Shown here piece by piece: positions 12,069 through 24,479 of a DNA stretch of 64,000 bases. Source of the DNA: Mucor racemosus (lineage: Eukaryota; Mucoromycota; Mucoromycetes; Mucorales; Mucoraceae); assembly GCA_027405735.1 (NCBI GenBank), contig JAPEHQ010000028.1:30604-94603 (forward strand), given 5' to 3'. The first letter of the stretch is position 1. Each line of letters starts with the position of its first letter. The translations under genes and the position numbers were made by a program. The notes beneath the pieces are model-generated. The model worked only from the letters and a program-made list of their open reading frames with translations, was not told the origin of the DNA and did no database searches.

Positions 12069-15000
12069 ATGCCACAACAAGATACACCTAGTACGCCTAC
12101 AACAACCATTACAAACACTAATACAGACAATTCATCACTAATAACAAATGCTAAACACGCACTAGTTTGTTCAAAATGTAACTTACCTTTAGGTGATCAA
12201 CTTGTTAGAGCTTTAGATGGTGCATTTCATCCTGAATGTTTTACATGTTGGGTAAGGCATTTGATTTTAAAAAAAGAATATATATATATATATATATATT
12301 CAACTAATAACCTAATATAGGATTGTAATACTCCAGTGGCATCAAGATATTTACCTCATCCAACTGAAATAGGTCAACCATTATGTGAAAGAGATTATTT
12401 CAAAAGATTAGGCCTTGTTTGTGATCAATGTAACGAAGCTTTACGAGGAACATACATTATTGCATTAGATAGAAAATATCATACAAATCATTTTACATGT
12501 AATGATTGCTCAACTGTATTTGGACCTGATGATTCTTATTATGAACATGACTCAAAAGTGTACTGTCATTTCCATTATTCAACTCGATTTGCTGTTTCTT
12601 GTGCTGGTTGTGATATGTCAATTTTGAAACAATATGTCGAAATTGAAAGGAATGATATAGTTGATCACTGGCATCCAGAGTGTTATATGATTCAAAAGTT
12701 TTGGAGTGTAAAAATTGCTCATCCTACACTAAAAGAAAGCGATCCTATTATTCCTCGTGGTACATACTTTATAATGTTATTTAAATTATTGGATTAACTC
12801 AATTTTATCAAAATAGAATACAAACCTCAAACACCATTGGAATTACTGAAAACTCAGAAAGAAATGGAAGAAAAAGTAATCAGTATATGGTCTGTATTGT
12901 CAGCATTTGAGGGTGAGTTTTTATTCCATGTACAAGTAAATCTTTTTCACTCATGCTGATGCTGTTAGAATCCTCGGCTGTTTGTATCTCTGAAATGCTG
13001 CTGCATGTTTCTAACGGTGCTTATATCGAAAGCATTTGTCTTTCTGAGAGATTTCTTGTACATGTTGAAGCATTATTCGCGGGAATTGACAAGATTCAGT
13101 CTGTTTATCAAGAATACAAGCAAATAGAATTCAAATATACAAGAGAAGCTAAAATGCTTTGTAAAAAAATCATCAATTTCTTTTCATTATTATCAAGAAC
13201 TGGTGATATGGAAATGAAGAAATTAGGCATTACTCAAGAATTATTATCGCTTGTTACTGGATTAGCGCATTATCTCAAGATTCTAATTCGTTTAGCGCTT
13301 ACTTCTGCTTTACGTTTGGTGAGTTTCCCTATATACCGTAATAGGAAAATGGGATATTTAAACTGATGTTTTTGTTACTATTAATAGGAAATCACAGTTG
13401 GTAAACCTGTAGTTGTTTCTCGCTTACTTGCTAAATTAATGGAGATTCCCGGAAAGGAAAGACATAGTCGGGATTGTCAACGTTTAATCAAGGCAAAAAA
13501 TACAGATTTCTGTTATTCATGTAGAAATACAATTGAAGATCAATGTATGAGATGTGGTGATTATAGATGGCATATGGCCTGTTTCAAGTGTAGACAATGT
13601 TCTCGTCAATTGAATCATGATGATACTGTATTCGATTCCGCCTCATGTACGATTCACTGTATTCAGTGCGCTGCAGTGACAAAAAGAGAAGCAACTCCAT
13701 TTGAATATATCACAAAGCTTACTCAATATAGTTTCTTACTAAGAGTTGCGCTTAGCAGACTTTGTAACTTGCTTCAGATTACAGGTACCCATCTATTTTT
13801 GATTCACCTTTTTTTTTTTTTTTTCGTATTTATTTATATTTCTCTTTCTTCTTACAAATATGCTAGATACCCAACTATCTTCTGTAGATTATTCCTCAAA
13901 AATCAAACCAAATGGCAGCAACAACAACAATATTTTGAAAGATGCAATACAATTATCTCCTTCAGCAGAAAAACAACTTACTATAATGACAGATGATAAA
14001 TTTTACCCCACTGAAATTATAGATGCCAAGAATACAGTATCTTCTTCTACAACACATTTAGATAGAAAAGTTTCAAGGTCATTTAAATCAGCAAACAAAC
14101 GTTCTACTATCCTCGGTAATGCTGATCTTGCTGCTTCACTTAAAACGCAGCCTCAATCAACTTCTTTTAATAACACAATGAGACCAAATATGCCACCTGC
14201 TCGTATGGATAGTTTACAACGTAATAGATTAGTTGGATCAGGACCAGGTGCTGACCAACATAAAGATTTACCTGATTTACCTCCTCATAGAAATAATAAT
14301 GCTACTCGCCATAAACCAACTCGTAGTGTAGGATTGGATGATTTACCTCAATTGGCTGCTGCTGCTGTTGCCTCTAAAAAGCACATGTTGACGAATTTAC
14401 CTCACAACATTCATATCACTACAGGTGCATCTGGTAGACCACGTATCTATCTATCTGAACTCTCTGCATTGCAGTATATGATTATTCGTTATGTTGCTGT
14501 TGTACAAATTGAACAATATGTCAAATCTTCATTTTCTTCAAGTGAATTGCTTAATTTAATAGAATTCAAGAAATCATCTATTTGGGGTAAATTCTTTATT
14601 CCATTCAAAAACAAAAAAAATCATGGACCAAAAGCCAAGGAAGAAGGTACTTTTGGTGTTCCATTGGATATATTGACAGAGAGAACAGGTGTTGAATCCA
14701 ATTTCGGCTCTGGTCATTCTCCTCTAAAATTAGCTTCCTTTATCGACGATGCCATTACAGCCATGAGACAAATGGATATGACTGTAGAAGGCGTATTTAG
14801 AAAAAATGGTAATATCAGACGTTTAAAGGAATTGGCAGATGCTGTAGATAGAAATGCAAATGATGTGGATTTGGCTCAAGAAAACGTCATCCAAGTTGCT
14901 GCTTTACTCAAGAAATTCCTTCGTGATTTACCTGATCCTTTATTAACTCATAGATTACATCCTTTATTCATGTGTGCAGAAAGTAAGTTTATTATATTTG

Positions 15001-15992
15001 CTTTTGGCAGTGGAGGTATTGATTGGTCAATATTTTTCTATTTAGGAATTGAAAATCCAGTTGAAAGACGTCGTGCATTACATTTGGCATGTTGTATGTT
15101 GCCTAGATGTAATCGCGCTACTATGGAAGTCTTGTTTGTGTTCTTTAGATGGGTCGCTTCATTTTCTCATGTCACTGGGGATGTTGGTAGTCGTATGGAT
15201 ATTCCTAATTTAGCCAGAGTTATTGCACCCAATATTTTGACAGCAAATTCAAAAGATCCTCTTAAAGACGATTCTTTTGCTTCAATTCGTGTGGTCGAAG
15301 TTTTACTCGAATTTCATGAAGAGTTTTGCTTGGTAAGTATTCAATTATTTTTGCTTATCAAGCTGTTAATGAACAATATACCATAGGTTCCTGATGATTT
15401 GGAAGTATTTTTACAAGATCCTAACCTAAGTGATGTGGATATTTCACCTAAAGAATTCTTGAAAAGAGTCGAACAAACGGTAAAACACAAGAACCCAAGT
15501 AGCTGTAATTTGAATGTAGGAAATGGAATGGGCGGAGGAGGGGTTGGAGGAATATCATCTAAATCTAGTATGCATTCCAATAACCCTACCTCGAATGTCG
15601 AAGGGGTCAAACTCTTTGATGGCACTGTCACTGATGGTCGTCAACATCCTCCTACATCCATTTACGCACAACAACAATATTTACCATATACCAATAACCA
15701 TCCTAATTCTGATTATGTACCACAGCAATTAAATATGAGATATCATCAACCTGGTGGTCCTGTTCCTGCTCCTCCTCGTCGTATGGATAGTCATGAATCC
15801 TTTGGATCTATGAATTCTTTTTATCCAAATAATCACATAGATCATCACCTTCCTTCACCGCAACACAGATTTGTGCCTCAACATAATAATCATCAGCAAC
15901 AACACCATCATCACCATCAACAATCTCCACTTAACACTACTCCTACTTCTACTTCCTCTCCTGTTGCTAATGGTATTCCTGCTCCACTTTAA
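12069..15992 (+). CDS. LIM-domain Rho GTPase-activating protein (Lrg1/Rga-like)
   Basis: Stimulates GTP hydrolysis by Rho-family GTPases, thereby limiting cell-wall and polarity signalling. Eight exons (12069-12251, 12321-12759, 12817-12912, 12969-13318, 13388-13784, 13867-14982, 15046-15332, 15387-15992) give 1157 residues. LIM zinc fingers begin at about residue 35 (CSKCNLPLGD...HPECFTCWDC). Two more follow (CDQCNEAL..., CAGCDMS...). A helical region comes next and then another LIM-like block around CYSCRNTIEDQCMRCGDYRW. A Ser/Thr/Asn-rich linker leads to the RhoGAP domain, where the arginine finger lies in VEGVFRKNGNIRRL and the helix in LKKFLRDLPDPLL. The C-terminus is Pro/His/Gln-rich. 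The architecture matches fungal Lrg1/Rga1. Intron 1 holds a TA microsatellite. Confidence 0.92.
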
Positions 15993-17584
15993 ACAAAATA
16001 TAACACAGTATTCCCCAACTTGTACAACATTGCTTAGCTATCTTCTTTCTTATTATTTCACAAAATCTAATATATATATCATTTTACATATTAATTAATA
16101 ATAATAGAAAATCACACTTAATATAGTAAAAACTGCTACTTATAAATACTTTTGCTTCTATTAATAATTGCAAATATTATTCTGTTTTATCAGCCTCATT
16201 GAATTTTACTGAATAACCAGACAAGTTATGGGTTTTCATGGCTAGCAAATCCATAGCTGACATATTCCCAAAATGTTCAATATTTAGTTTCACATGCTAT
16301 GATGAAACCCTACTAGATCATACTAAAAACCTACACTATATGATTACAGAAGATTTTCAAAAATATGGTCGCTTCTACAAAATCAAAATTTAGTATAGAG
16401 AAAATACGGTAGATAAAATATAAATTAAATAATAGCCAGCATTCTACGTTACATGATGGCCAAATAAATCAAATAAACGATACAAAAATAGCTCCATTAT
16501 ATGTTAAGTATTTTCAGTTATGTATAATTCTACTAGAATCAATTCAAAAATGGTATTTAAGAAACCGTGTCTGGCAATCTCCGTAGGAATCTGAAGCTCA
16601 AACTGAATCAAAACTAACTCTTGGATCACATATCTTCATCCCATTCAATAGTGTAAATAATAGATTATATACATACATAACTTTAAAATTTTCTTATCAA
16701 TTATATGTAATCGAGATATGCTCGAAAGTCGACTTTTAAGCAGTATTTTTACGTCAATGAGCTATTTCCTATCAGAGCATGCAATACAATTTGAGGCGAT
16801 TCATATCGATTTATAAGATAAATATAAAATAAAACTATTTTGGAGTCTGAGACAATATACAATTCCCAAAGTAAAAATGGATTTGAAACAATTCAATTAT
16901 GCTAATTTACATTGGTTATCATCTCTTGTTCATTCAATTACTATATTTGATTTTAATATTTCGTTTATACTGCTATATCGCCTCGTTTGTCCATTAAAGT
17001 TAACTCGCCATCCTTGATTAATGTGTATATAATAACGGTTTATTATTAGTAGTTCATGGTATGGAAAAGTATTAAAAGGAGTTGTCTAATATCAAGTTTA
17101 TCTAATTCAGCTGCTAATGCTCAACTATCATCAAATTAGTTGTGTTGACTCTCAATAAAGTAAGGCGTTTTATAAAGAACGATGTTGGCGTTCAATGTAG
17201 TAGTATGTTAGTTAAATTGAACAGATAGAGATATGGTTCATGCAGATATCTATGAATATATGAGAAAGCTCAGATGTATGAACACAAAAAAATGATCCAA
17301 ATTATGATGCTTCGTCGACCTGTACGAGATTTTCTTGTGGCGATACCTGGTGGCCCAAGTCTAATTTAGGCATTTAATTGTCAAATGTATCGAATCAAGA
17401 TAAAGTTGGTTGATTGATGTAACGGATAATAAATGCAATGTCATTTATTGAATGAGCAAATATAAATGTATAAAGCAAAGCTTATTTTTGAATGAAAGTA
17501 CTAGTTATTCTGAGTAACATCAATAGGTTCAAAAAGCATAGTCAAGTGCAATTATTGCTACTAAATTTTATAATTTGATACAAG
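15993..17584. other. gene-free AT-rich region
   Basis: 3' flank of the RhoGAP gene followed by AT-rich sequence without a supportable gene. A short coding-like patch on the minus strand near 17310-17370 has no credible partner exon. Confidence 0.5.
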
Positions 17585-17965
17585 AAAACTCTTGAGGCAT
17601 TTATTCTTTTTTTTTTCGCAATGCTACAAATCATCGTTCAATATGACTAAATATTAATGAATTAGAAAAATGACAACTGGTAAAAGCCTGATACCCAACA
17701 ATGTACATCGAGGTCAAGATCGATAAAATTTGCATTCATTGTGTAGTGGAAATCGCAACATTTTGATGGATAGAAATTACAGGACCAAGGTACTGTATTA
17801 TTTGCCTCAGGATTTTTAAAAGGGTTGAAAACATACTTTATCAAACTTAATTAGATGCTAAATACTCAACATATGCTATTATTAGTATCATCTTGTTTTT
17901 TATTCGATTGCTGTACTATTAAAAATCAAGCTTTTCAAAGCTTATAACAATGACAATGGGATGTT
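17585..17965 (+). repeat. repeat R5, uninterrupted copy X
   Basis: Intact version of a sequence that is broken by four LTR insertions in the next copy (19370-21387). It retains single copies of the four target sites: CCAAC (17695-17699), TAGAT (17852-17856), CTTAT (17941-17945) and ATGTT (17961-17965, where the other copy has ATATT). It runs directly into R3. Confidence 0.8.
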
Positions 17966-19285
17966 TCTGATTTTAGATTGACATTTATCATAAGGCGGGC
18001 TGATGATACGTTTTTTGATACTACTGTAGATGGAGCCAGTCAATTTAATTTATGGAATTTGAATGCAAATACCGAGGAATCATTTGTAAGTACTTAATAA
18101 GTTGGTTCTGGTAATGCATTGAATAAATTGGCTTGGGACAAAGAGAGTAAAAAGGCGGCAATAGGTTCCAATGATGGCCATGTTTATGTTTATGTTTATG
18201 TTTATGATATTGGAGAGGTAAGACTAAAACTTAATGTAAATCACCTCTAACGCAATAATCATAAAGACTATAATACCATCATATAAACTACCATATAATA
18301 TCATCAATAATATGTATAAAAACTTACAGTAATAAGCTTTAATCAAGTGAGTACAGCATTATAAATCCTTGAAAAAGTTCTCAAGTATTATAAAATCTCT
18401 TGTTTTTAAGACTTACAAGGCTTATAAGCGGAATATTAATTTAGAAAATTATTCTTGTCCAGATCATCAATTTTGGCATTTTTTAATTTTTTTTTTCTGG
18501 TTTTCCAAATCTAGAGTTAATTATACCACCAATTATAAAAACAAAAAATATACACATATACAAAGGTTAGCGCTCTATTTGCTCAATAAAAAATAACAAA
18601 CATTTTTATCGTAAAATATTACATGAAAATCCTTTAACTAAAGAACCGTTTTTGGGACAAAACTACAAATTTTCATTACTTAACATTTAATATTAAGCTT
18701 TTATAAAATGCGTATTAGCTATAGCTACAATTTTCTCTCACAATGTAGTATATTTAAACGTTGATTTTGGTATCAAAATTCGATTTTTCTGTTTTTTCAT
18801 CAAAATCATGAGTGTTGGTAAGGATAAAATGAGCCCCGAAAATGTCCGCTACAAAAACTGAATTTTCAGACCGTACGTGGTTAAATATATGAAAAGTTTA
18901 AAAAAGAAACGCTTTTTTATTTAAAACATAAATTTACCATAGTCCACGATACGTAAGAGACTTAACAATTCAATCTTGCTATGCTCAACTACGGCGTCGT
19001 TCTACGGGCTTGCTTTTGCAATCTTTTAATGAATGTATATTATGATAGACGGGTTTCCTGGTAACAAAAATATATTATGTTTCTATAATAACAACAGATA
19101 ATGCTTATTTGTTTAGTTTATGGTTTATGTGCTGTAATACTGCTTTTACATTGGCTGAAATGAGCAATTTAGCAGTGTTTTAGCTGCGTCAAATAATGTA
19201 AAGCCTTGAAAATCCTTTTCTACGTGTGTTGTTTCTCTCTTTTTGTTTTCATATTCCAAGGATATTATTCACTGTTTGATAAGGC
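17966..19285 (+). repeat. dispersed repeat R3, copy X
   Basis: The best-preserved R3 5' end in the window, containing the longest dynein-like remnant. It runs to the patch with CGTCGTTCTACGGGCTTGC and ends near 19285, where similarity to the 5.4-6.8 kb copy stops. Confidence 0.78.
18011..18216 (+). pseudogene. dynein intermediate chain WD40 fragment, copy X
   Basis: A single frame reads FFDTTVDGASQFNLWNLNAN, then two stops, then VGSGNALNKLAWDKESKKAA, then a DGHVYVY...DIGE ending. This order resembles the last two WD40 blades of cytoplasmic dynein intermediate chain, which links dynein to cargo adaptors. A GTTTAT hexamer is tandemly expanded inside the last strand (about 18181-18206). The two in-frame stops and missing remainder make it a remnant. 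Confidence 0.65.
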
Positions 19286-19369
19286 ATCTCAGATTAGCAT
19301 TGGTGTCGAGCGTGGTTTTGCCAGCCAAATTTGCTAGTATAAGCTGAGCTCGACAGCATCTCCACTCTT

Positions 19370-19476
19370 GACGCATTTATTCTTTTTTTTTTGGCAATGC
19401 TACAAATCATCGTTTAATATGACTGAATATCAATGAATCAGAGAAAATACAACTGGTAAAAAAACTGATATCCAAC
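19370..19476 (+). repeat. repeat R5, copy Y, first piece
   Basis: Matches about 17585-17699 of the intact copy. It is cut by the family D LTR at CCAAC. Further pieces of the same copy lie at 19967-20136, 20383-20473 and 20781-20808, each separated by another LTR. Confidence 0.78.
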
Positions 19477-19966
19477 TGAAGTGAACTAAGCTAGATTCCC
19501 ATCATAAAATACCTAAATTAAATGTCATCTCATTTGAAACCATGCTATCAAAGATAAAGACTATATAGTAAATAGACAATTGCATAAAGATAGCAAGGGT
19601 ATAATACTCAAATAAGAGATGCCAAAATACTAAAGTAATGTGGGATATCCCAACAAATAAAAGATATAAAAAGTACATGCTTATCAAGTAGAACAAGTAA
19701 GGGCTGTTCTGAAAGCATGATTGACAAACTATATTTAAAACACCGTTCTTGATCCACCAAATCAATAACCAAACAACCCAACATTTATACTCAAAATTAA
19801 TGGAATCGTTGACAATTGCAATGCAATCGCAAGATAGTAAATAATCACCAAATAATATAAATAGAGACGTAGAATAATCATTTTATTGCACATTATCCAT
19901 AATATTTTAATAAAGAAGTATTTTAACAGTATTCTTTATCGCTTTTTACACCCATATTTTACTGCA
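19477..19966 (+). mobile_element. solo LTR, family D
   Basis: 490 bp, starts TGAAGTGAAC and ends TTTTACTGCA, flanked by perfect direct repeats CCAAC (19472-19476 and 19967-19971). The intact paralogous site with one CCAAC is at 17695-17699. It contains a TATA-like ATAATATAAATAG and a downstream AATAAAG poly-A-like signal, as expected for an LTR in plus orientation. No internal retroelement sequence remains. Confidence 0.85.
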
Positions 19967-20136
19967 CCAACAATGTACATCGAGATCAATCAAGATAGAT
20001 AAAAGAAGGTGCATTCATTGTATAGTGAAAATCACAACATTTTGATGGATAGAAATTACAGGACCAAGACTTTATGTTTGCCTCAGGATTTTTAAAAGAA
20101 GGGTTTAAAAGCATACTTCATAAAACTTCCTTAGAT

Positions 20137-20382
20137 TGAAATGTCAAAACGGTCTTAAGAAATAATCTTGCCAAAATATTACATTTTTTTATTAACAATA
20201 CATCCAGAGGATGTATTTATATACTTTTCATTATAACTATTACACAGAATTACTATCTAAGAACATTACACCAATTTACTAAGGCGCATGTAAATCAGCG
20301 TGTACACCTGTTGATTTACTATAATACCGAATATTGACTGCGACCTTGAATGTGCGACCTAGGATATGATATTGACATAACA
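20137..20382 (+). mobile_element. solo LTR, family B, copy 2
   Basis: 246 bp, starts TGAAATGTCA and ends TGACATAACA, flanked by perfect TAGAT repeats (20132-20136 and 20383-20387). The empty site with one TAGAT is at 17852-17856. It is the reverse complement of 6983-7204. The hairpin of family B is at 20198-20216. The transcribed sense is probably the minus strand, where a TATATAAATA precedes the hairpin. Confidence 0.87.
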
Positions 20383-20473
20383 TAGATGTTAAATACTCAC
20401 CATATATTATTAGTATCATCTTGTTTTTTATTTAATTGCTGTATTATTAAAAATCAAGCTTTTCATAGCTTAT

Positions 20474-20780
20474 TGATTTATCAGAATATGTTTATGCTAA
20501 ATAAAGCTAGAAAATTAATCAGGTAAAGAGATATCGTTTATTAAAAGGAAATAAAGAGGATTTACATACTAATTGAGTTGAGGGAAATGATGATGTGATA
20601 AGGATTATAGATGTTACCTATTATACTAATGTGGCATGATGATGGAACAGCATGCTTTAATGTCATGCTGTAATATCATGCTGGAACCGTAGTTCCGTTG
20701 ATGTTTAATTTACTTGAATTTCGGTTCCTGAACTATTGTTTTATTTTTGAATTTGACATCCGGTTAAGAATGATACATCA
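20474..20780 (+). mobile_element. solo LTR, family E
   Basis: 307 bp, starts TGATTTATCA and ends TGATACATCA, so its ends form a 10-bp inverted repeat with one mismatch. Perfect CTTAT direct repeats flank it (20469-20473 and 20781-20785). The empty site is CTTAT at 17941-17945. Sequence around 7800-8090 shows weaker similarity and may be an older relative. Confidence 0.85.
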
Positions 20781-20808
20781 CTTATAACAACAATGACAAT
20801 GGGATATT

Positions 20809-21382
20809 TGTTGTATTCCACCTACTATTATCATACGTTATCACCTTCTACAGTATCAATACATCTTATAATCTATTGACTACGACATGTATTGAAGTGC
20901 AAGTCTTGATATCGGATATAAGAAACTCCTAGCGTACCAAGTTTAATCCAGTAATTACCAAGAACGCTTGGACCTCAATTATGACACCATACTATTTCAT
21001 CCCAGCGGTTAATCAATCAAGTAGCTATCAAATCAACATCCAAGCACAATTAGTGCAGCATTGAAGAAACAAGACAACTCACAAGCTCTTCTGAAAGAAC
21101 GGTTAAATTATTATTGATCCATTTCAATCCATATATTACTATTAAACAGATCTAATGGTTCAATAATAGTGCCTTAAATTACATATCAGAATCTCAATGT
21201 TAAATCAATATAAATGGCCATACTGTACTTTTATATCTAAATAAACGATATCTTGTTTTTATTATACAGTTGAAGAACTGATTAATTACTCGTCTTTTTT
21301 AATTGTATTCTTTTTTAATTGTATTCTTTTTTAATTGTATTCTTTTTTAAGTAATATTCATCAATCCTAAAAATATACGACA
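20809..21382 (+). mobile_element. solo LTR, family C
   Basis: 574 bp, starts TGTTGTATTC and ends AATATACGACA, flanked by perfect ATATT repeats (20804-20808 and 21383-21387). The corresponding site in the intact copy is ATGTT (17961-17965), one base diverged. It contains a short tandem array near its 3' end. It is the fourth insertion into this R5 copy. Confidence 0.83.
21295..21349 (+). repeat. 16-bp tandem repeat inside LTR C
   Basis: About three and a half head-to-tail units of TTTTTTAATTGTATTC with essentially no divergence, suggesting recent slippage or expansion. Confidence 0.85.
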
Positions 21383-22443
21383 ATATTTCTGGTTTTAGAT
21401 TGCCATTTATCATAAGGCGAGCTGATAACACATTTTTTGATACTACTGTAGACGGAATCAATCCATTTGATTTATGGAATTTGAATGCAAATACCGAGGA
21501 ATCATTTGTAAGTACTTAAATTGGTTTTGGTAAGTATTGAATAAATTGGCTTGGGACAAAGATGGTAAAAAAGTGGCAATAGGTTCCAGCGATGGCCATG
21601 TTTATGTTTATAATATTGGAGAGGTAAGACTAAACCTTAATGTAAATCACCTCTAGCGCAATAATTATAACATGCAACTGTATTATCATCAAATAAACTA
21701 CCACACAATACTAACATGTATAAAGATTTACAGTAGTAGTAAGCTTGAATCAAGTGGGTACAGCACCGTAAATTCTTGAAAAAGTTCTCAAGTATTATAA
21801 AATCTCTTGTTTTTAAGACTTACAAGGCTTATAAGCGGAATATTAATTTAGAAAATTATTCTTGTCCAGATCATCAATTTTGACATTTTTTAATTTTTTT
21901 TTCTGGTTTTCCAAATCTAGAGTTAATTATACCACCAATTATAAAAACAAAAAATATACACATATACAAAGGTTAGCGCTCTATTTGCTCAATAAAAAAT
22001 AACAAACATTTTTATTGTAAAATATTACATGAAAATCTTTTAACCAAAAATCCATTTTTGGGACAAAACTACAAATTTTCATTACTTAACATTTAATATT
22101 AAGCTTTTATAAAATGTGTATTAGTTATGGCTACAGTTTCCTCTCACAATGTAGTATATTTAAACGTTGATTTTGGTATCAAAATTTGATTTTTCTGTTT
22201 TTTCATCAAAATCATGAGTGTTGGTAAGGATAAAATGAGCCCCGAAAATGTCCGCTACAAAAACTGAATTTTCAGACCGTACATGGTTAAATATAAGAAA
22301 AGCAAAAAAAAAAGACGCTTTTTTTATTTAAAACTTAGATTTATACCATAGAATAAGAGACTTAGCAGCTGTTCAATCTTGCCATGCTCAATTACGGCGT
22401 CGCCCTACGGGCTCGCTTTTGCAATTTTTTAACGAATCTATGA
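21383..22443 (+). repeat. dispersed repeat R3, copy Y
   Basis: Continues the interrupted R5 copy in the same order as R5-R3 at 17.6-19.3 kb, so the two form a tandem duplication. Similarity to other R3 copies stops just after AACGAATCTATGAT. Confidence 0.78.
21433..21623 (+). pseudogene. dynein intermediate chain WD40 fragment, copy Y
   Basis: Starts as FFDTTVDGINPFDLWNLNAN in frame, then has a stop and a frameshift before the NKLAWDKDGKKVA and DGHVYVYNIGE segments. It is the same fragment as at 18.0-18.2 kb but more damaged, though the DLWNL motif is closer to the canonical WD40 form. Confidence 0.6.
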
Positions 22444-22521
22444 TGCAGTAAATGACGAAGTTATTTACTAAAATAAAAAAAATATAAAAAATAAAAGCAG
22501 TAGAAATACAATTATAATCAG

Positions 22522-22793
22522 TGTAATGAGTCAAACATTTCAGTTTCATTCATGCAAAACCTTGCCTCATTCCTTATATAAATACTACAAGGAAATCATT
22601 ACATGATCCCTTGTAGATTTATCTGTCTTGTTACACTCTCTTTACATATATTTATTTACTAATAAATATCTAATTTACAAATAAGAACACCAACCTTCAT
22701 CAATCCAGTGATCACCAATTTATAATAGCAAGAATAATATCTATAAGCATATTATCCACCTTTGTTGTTAGTCCAAAATTATAGATCATTACA
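22522..22793 (+). mobile_element. solo LTR, family A, copy 1
   Basis: 272 bp, the same length as and nearly identical to 36472-36743. Ends are TGTAATGA and TCATTACA, a perfect 8-bp inverted repeat. A TATATAAATA motif lies in the first third. The flanks (ATCAG left, GGTAG right) do not form a target duplication, so this copy may result from recombination or may have decayed flanks. Confidence 0.78.
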
Positions 22794-22849
22794 GGTAGCT
22801 TTGTGAGTAATTGTATCTAAAGGAAAACTTCAGTTATGATAAATCAGCT

Positions 22850-24115
22850 GTCGCAATTATAGTACTCGATAAGCCTACTACTTGAAAAAAGAAGTTAGTT
22901 AAATGATTTAAAATCGGAACATATTTTAATTTCTATAGCTGATCCCATACTAAGTATTCTTCAGGATGTACTTTAGAAGGCTACTAAATAGAGATAGATT
23001 TATCGCATTATACTATCTGTTCTTAAATTTATTTTACATCTTACAAAAGGTTCAAAAGCAGGTAAAACCCACCGCTTTTTCTTTAAAAACTGGATCCAAC
23101 TTTTAATCCCTGCTCTAATTTTTTTTCATTAATAACACTAAGAAAAAATTATATACCAATGTACATGAGATTCTCCACTTTAACCTAGAAATAAGTATCC
23201 AGAGATATCCTATTTTTTGCAGTTGGTATGACTTCTTCAGTGCTAATGTTTCAGGTTTTTACAGGTATTTCACCGCTACAATTAAAAACTTTGCGCCATC
23301 ATATCTCTGAAAAAAATTAAGATTACTATAATTTTCTAATAATAAAACTTACTTGTTTTAAAGCGCTCTATAAAATATTTTAATATAAAAAAATTCTGAG
23401 CACTTTTATTTTTTCTTCATTTTTTCTGGCATTTCTATAGTAGATTTCAAAATATTTGTTAAAATGAGCAGCATTTTGTTTACATTCATGTCATTAACCT
23501 CGTTGAAGCCTACTAGACCCAATTTAGTTTTTTTTAAAATATTGATTTTTCGTGGAGATATCCTCAAAAATGTGTACAAAGAGATACTTTCGTTTCTAGC
23601 CTCAATTTTTCCTTGTATACCCTCATCCCAAATTCTGAATTTGAAAAAAAAATTGACAAAAATCTCATTTTCTCTATGAAAAATGCAGATGAAAGGTTCA
23701 GCAATAGCTCAATTAATAGATAATGTTTTTGTGCATCATATTCATTACTTATATTTAAAATATTCTTATAAAAAGTGGTGCTTATCTTCAAAAAACCTCC
23801 AAAATTTCAACCGCATTTTAAGTAAGATTTATTGCTAAACATTTGTCTGAATTTTGTTTAGGTGGATGCAAAATCCAAAACTGTACAAAAACTATTTAAT
23901 ATGCTAGATCGACTTACTTTGCAGTTCATGAACCATTAAATGATTTTGTTTTTTGAATCATTTTCTGATCGATTTGCGCGAATCGATTTTGGAACTCAGT
24001 TATCATAGAGTTTAAGCGGTATCAAGAACTATTATTTTGATTATCTCTAAGAAAAATTAACATTTTTTGCTAAAACAAAAAATGCAGAGTAGCATGGAGC
24101 GGGATCTATTGTTTG
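22850..24115 (+). repeat. dispersed repeat R1, copy 2
   Basis: Extends further left than copy 1, sharing the extra part with the inverted copy at 45.5-46.7 kb. It is not followed by R2, so R1 moves or duplicates independently of R2-R3. Confidence 0.72.
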
Positions 24116-24479
24116 AATATAAAAAATTAGCACCTTAATTTAGGTGCGCAATTTTTTATAACCAATTTTAGGTTAATCTTGGCCAGTTTTGGTCAATCTT
24201 TAGCCATTGCATTCATATTCTGATATTAACTTTTTTGTTTTCAGACAAATATTGGTCTATAGAGGGAAGATACATCTTCGTTGAAGATTTGACGTGATTC
24301 GACTCAATACTGGGCAAAATATTCGAAAATAATTTAAACCACATCTGAATGCTATTTTTTGCAGCCATAAAAAATTGACGATAGAAACCCTATCTCAGCG
24401 AATTTTGATTCTAATAACTTTCAGCTTTACATGAAAGTAAGGACCCATCTTTGCCACGCTTATATCAAAGGGCAACAAC

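Noticed and set aside
17310..17370. Minus-strand coding-like patch (LDLGHQVSPQENLVQVDEAS then stop)
   Set aside because: No start or partner exon; an alternative frame through the same bases looks equally protein-like, so it is not informative.
19502..19765. 87-codon minus-strand open frame with hydrophobic translation
   Set aside because: Lies entirely inside the family D solo LTR; the composition is that of AT-rich DNA.
22522..22793. Reading the TGTAATGA/TCATTACA element as a MITE
   Set aside because: The TG...CA ends, 5-bp target duplication at the second copy, TATA-like motif and poly-A-like signal fit a solo LTR better than a DNA transposon.
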